Below are positions 60,376 through 64,000 of a DNA stretch of 64,000 bases, one piece after another. Origin of the DNA: Ruminococcus flavefaciens (lineage in GTDB: Bacteria > Bacteroidota > Bacteroidia > Bacteroidales > P3). The stretch covers positions 1-64,000 of the forward strand of contig JAMPAI010000010.1 in assembly GCA_023667315.1 (NCBI GenBank), given 5' to 3'. Below the pieces are notes generated by a model that ran no database searches, had not been told where the DNA came from, and saw nothing but the letters and a program-made list of their open reading frames with translations. Every line of letters begins with the position of its first letter. The stretch's first letter is position 1. The position numbers were made by a program, and so were the translations under genes.

Positions 60376-61623
60376 TTAGGCATTCATCGACTTGATGCCC
60401 ATCTTGGCGTATTCGCCGCTGTCCAGCTTCGCCTTTACCTTGTTGAATACATCGAGGGTGTATTTCACGTCTTCCAAGGTGTGCACCGCCGTGGGGATGA
60501 TACGCAGGATGATCATGCCCTTCGGGATTACGGGATAGGTAACGATGGAGCAGAACAAATCGTACACCTCGCGCACATCGTAGGTAAGCTGGGTGGCTTC
60601 GGCCACGCTGCCGTTGAGAAACACCGGGGTCACGCAGGTGTTGGTCTTGCCGATATTGAAACCGCTGTCGCGGAAACCGCCCTGAATCGCGTTTACGATC
60701 GTCCAGAGTTTTTCGCGCAGTTCGGGATGGTCCTTCATCATCTGCAGACGCTTCTGCGCACCGATAACCAAGGGCATCGGCAAACTCTTGGCATAGATCT
60801 GCGAGCGCATATTGAAGCGCAGGTAGCGGATAATTTCTTTCTTGCCCGCCACAAAGCCGCCGATCAGGGCAAAACTCTTGGCAAAGGTGCCGATATGAAG
60901 GTCGATGGCCTCTTCGCATCCGAAGTGTTCGCCGATACCGCGGCCGTTGGGACCCATCACGCCTACCCCGTGGGCATCGTCCACCATAAGGCGGAAATCG
61001 TATTTCTTCTTAAGCTCGGCCAGGCCGCCCACATTGCCCGCCTCGCCGGTCATGCCGTACACCCCTTCGGTAATCACGAGGATGCCGCCGCCGGTCTTGG
61101 CCACCACTTCCTGGGCTTTCTTGATCATGCGCTCGGCATCTTCCATATCGTTGTGGCGGAACTTGAAGCTCTGACCCAGGTGCAGACGCTTGCCGTCCAT
61201 CAGCGAAGCGTGGATCTCGGCATCGAATACAATCACGTCGTGGCGATCCACCAAGGCATCGATAGTGGAGACAATGCCTTGATAACCGAAATTATAAAGG
61301 TAGGCGGCTTCCTGACCTACAAAGTCTGCCAGCCCCTGCTCCAGTTTCATGTGTTCCACGGTCTGTCCCGAAAGCATGCGGGCGCCCATGGGGTAAGCCA
61401 GGCCGTATTGGGCGGCGGCTTCGGCGTCCACCTTCCTCACTTCCGGATGGTTGGCAAGGCCGAGGTAGTTGTTCAAACTCCATACAAGGCGTTCCTTGCC
61501 GTTGAACATCATGCGGTTGGAAATAGGGCCTTCCAGTCTGGGAAACATGTAGTAACCGTCGGCATCGTCGGCATATTTGCCGAGCGGACCGAAATTCTTG
61601 AGCAGTTTTTCAAAAATATCCAC
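60376..61623 (-). CDS. Alpha-oxoamine synthase (serine palmitoyltransferase / cysteate acyltransferase type)
   Basis: A 415-aa PLP enzyme of the family that joins an amino acid with an acyl-CoA or acyl-ACP under loss of CO2. The PLP lysine is K249 in GTFAKSFALIGGF; D215 and H218 in VDDAHGVG and H138 in AEIHASL hold the cofactor. The start with GYYMFPRLEGPISNRM and the LNNYLGLANHPEV segment set it apart from glycine C-acetyltransferase and match Bacteroidota proteins placed near serine palmitoyltransferase and the cysteate acyltransferase of sulfonolipid synthesis. It has its own -7 box and no pathway neighbour, so the amino acid used is unknown. Confidence 0.82.
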   Translation of the reverse strand: MDIFEKLLKNFGPLGKYADDADGYYMFPRLEGPISNRMMFNGKERLVWSLNNYLGLANHPEVRKVDAEAAAQYGLAYPMGARMLSGQTVEHMKLEQGLADFVGQEAAYLYNFGYQGIVSTIDALVDRHDVIVFDAEIHASLMDGKRLHLGQSFKFRHNDMEDAERMIKKAQEVVAKTGGGILVITEGVYGMTGEAGNVGGLAELKKKYDFRLMVDDAHGVGVMGPNGRGIGEHFGCEEAIDLHIGTFAKSFALIGGFVAGKKEIIRYLRFNMRSQIYAKSLPMPLVIGAQKRLQMMKDHPELREKLWTIVNAIQGGFRDSGFNIGKTNTCVTPVFLNGSVAEATQLTYDVREVYDLFCSIVTYPVIPKGMIILRIIPTAVHTLEDVKYTLDVFNKVKAKLDSGEYAKMGIKSMNA

Positions 61624-61648
61624 GATAGTAGGGTTTTATTGTAAGCGG

Positions 61649-61656
61649 CAAATTTA
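61649..61656 (-). promoter_or_regulatory. -7 box of the oxoamine synthase gene (TAAATTTG)
   Basis: On the minus strand a perfect TAnnTTTG octamer ends 25 nt before the start codon at 61623. Confidence 0.55.
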
Positions 61657-61742
61657 GCAAACTGTTTTGACTTTTGCATCCGATACCGGAGAAAGATTGA
61701 AAAAACACCTCCGGAAACCTCAAAAAGTAAGTTTTCAAATAC

Positions 61743-61778
61743 TTGCAACCTTGTTGCAAAACCTTCTTCCTACCTTTG
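61743..61778 (+). promoter_or_regulatory. Promoter with dyad operator of the metal-efflux operon
   Basis: TACCTTTG (61771-61778) is a perfect -7 box, 25 nt before the ATPase start. Upstream, a perfect 7-bp inverted repeat TTGCAAC-CTT-GTTGCAA (61743-61759) covers the position expected for the -33 element. A regulator bound there would block or remodel the promoter, as expected for a metal sensor. Confidence 0.6.
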
Positions 61779-61803
61779 CGCACCTTACAAAGACTATATA
61801 TTT

Positions 61804-63657
<1,854 letters not shown>

Positions 63658-63658
63658 G

Positions 63659-64000
63659 ATGAGATATAAGATGCTTGCCCTGTTTATCGGGGCCGCCTTG
63701 TTATGTACAGGATGTGATTGGCACTGGCGCAGTCACGAACACCAGGACGAGCACGGGGAACACGAGGGGCACGACCATGCCTCCGAGGCGCTCCTGCACC
63801 GCGAGGCCGACGACCATGACCACGACCTGCACGACGATCACGACGAACACGATGATCTTGAGGAAGCCCTCCAGCATAACGAGGCCGACGGTCACGACCA
63901 CGAAAGCGAAGAAACGCTCCACGCCGGCGAAATCCACTTTACGCACGAGCAGGCGCACGCCGTGGACCTGAAGGTGGAACGGATCGACCCGGCCCCTTTC
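63659..64000 (+). CDS. His-rich RND efflux adaptor (CzcB/CusB-like), cut by window end
   Basis: The first 114 codons of a gene that runs past position 64000. It begins with a signal sequence and likely lipid cysteine (LLCTGC, Cys19), then a very acidic and His-rich stretch of about 70 residues holding 17 histidines, many in HDH, DDHD and DHDH groups. From about residue 93 the sequence GEIHFTHEQAHAVDLKV followed by DPAPF matches the start of periplasmic adaptors of heavy-metal RND pumps. Together with the upstream P1B ATPase this suggests two-step zinc/cadmium/cobalt export. The His-rich part could buffer or sense metal in the periplasm. A start at the second ATG (63671) is possible. Confidence 0.75.
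   Translation, partial: MRYKMLALFIGAALLCTGCDWHWRSHEHQDEHGEHEGHDHASEALLHREADDHDHDLHDDHDEHDDLEEALQHNEADGHDHESEETLHAGEIHFTHEQAHAVDLKVERIDPAPF

Overview
The window looks like a chromosomal segment of a fairly GC-rich member of the Bacteroidales (Bacteroidota). The evidence is a set of lineage-typical traits: -7 boxes of the form TAnnTTTG upstream of many genes with few clear Shine-Dalgarno sites; a transketolase split into two proteins; a Mur ligase of the Mpl type typical of Bacteroidota; ftsX - DUF3098 - uppP; rsfS - ftsH - LUD - cdsA - psd; coaX - outer-membrane protein - TPR - lptC; and the glycogen trio (debranching enzyme, GT4, GH57-like) in one operon. The family cannot be fixed from the window alone. 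There is no rRNA, CRISPR array, intact insertion sequence or phage.

Layout. 0-0.9 kb: AT-rich DNA with a 21-nt direct repeat, a doubtful short ORF, tRNA-Ser(TGA) and the first copy of an intergenic palindromic element. 0.9-5.5 kb (minus): split transketolase with a VWA-domain gene between its halves, then mpl. 5.6-11.2 kb: a membrane protein, rubredoxin, a META-domain protein, and an MbnP/MbnH-like pair upstream of an ABC-F ATPase. 11.3-13.1 kb: uvrC. 13.1-20.7 kb (minus): an eight-gene run ugd - UDP-xylose synthase - rfbD - rsfS - ftsH - LUD - cdsA - psd. 20.9-23.7 kb: leuS. 23.9-26.4 kb: a visibly AT-richer accessory island with an MqsRA-like toxin-antitoxin pair, a HepT remnant, a small lipoprotein, a MITE-like palindrome, and a GNAT gene with a 52-aa partner.

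26.5-31.5 kb (plus): ftsX, DUF3098, uppP, an OmpA/PD40 protein and an arginase-family enzyme. 31.5-38.9 kb (minus): ruvX - def - large TPR lipoprotein-like protein - beta-barrel - RibF-like protein - YggS. 39-45.7 kb (minus): dnaG - coaX - outer-membrane protein - TPR - lptC - small exported protein. 45.7-46 kb: two more copies of the palindromic element between the divergent dnaG and glycogen promoters. 46-53.4 kb (plus): glycogen debranching enzyme, GT4, GH57-like, class III aminotransferase, riboflavin synthase and ddl. 53.4-57 kb: an M23/LysM peptidase and a BtuFCD-type importer. 57-60.3 kb: a histone-H1-like protein, a MORN-type repeat protein, and tRNA-Pro joined almost directly to cstA. 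60.4-64 kb: an alpha-oxoamine synthase (sphingolipid or sulfonolipid type) and a Zn/Cd-type P1B ATPase followed by a His-rich RND adaptor cut by the window end.

Taken together the segment is mostly envelope and housekeeping biology: peptidoglycan recycling and precursors (mpl, ddl, uppP, ftsX, M23), phospholipid synthesis (cdsA, psd), LPS transport (lptC), nucleotide sugars and glycogen. The points most worth a second look are the rod-like palindromic element whose arms covary between copies, the tRNA-Pro/cstA junction, the toxin-antitoxin island with its HepT relic, the RibF-like and GH57-like proteins that appear to lack key catalytic parts, and the MbnP/MbnH-like pair.
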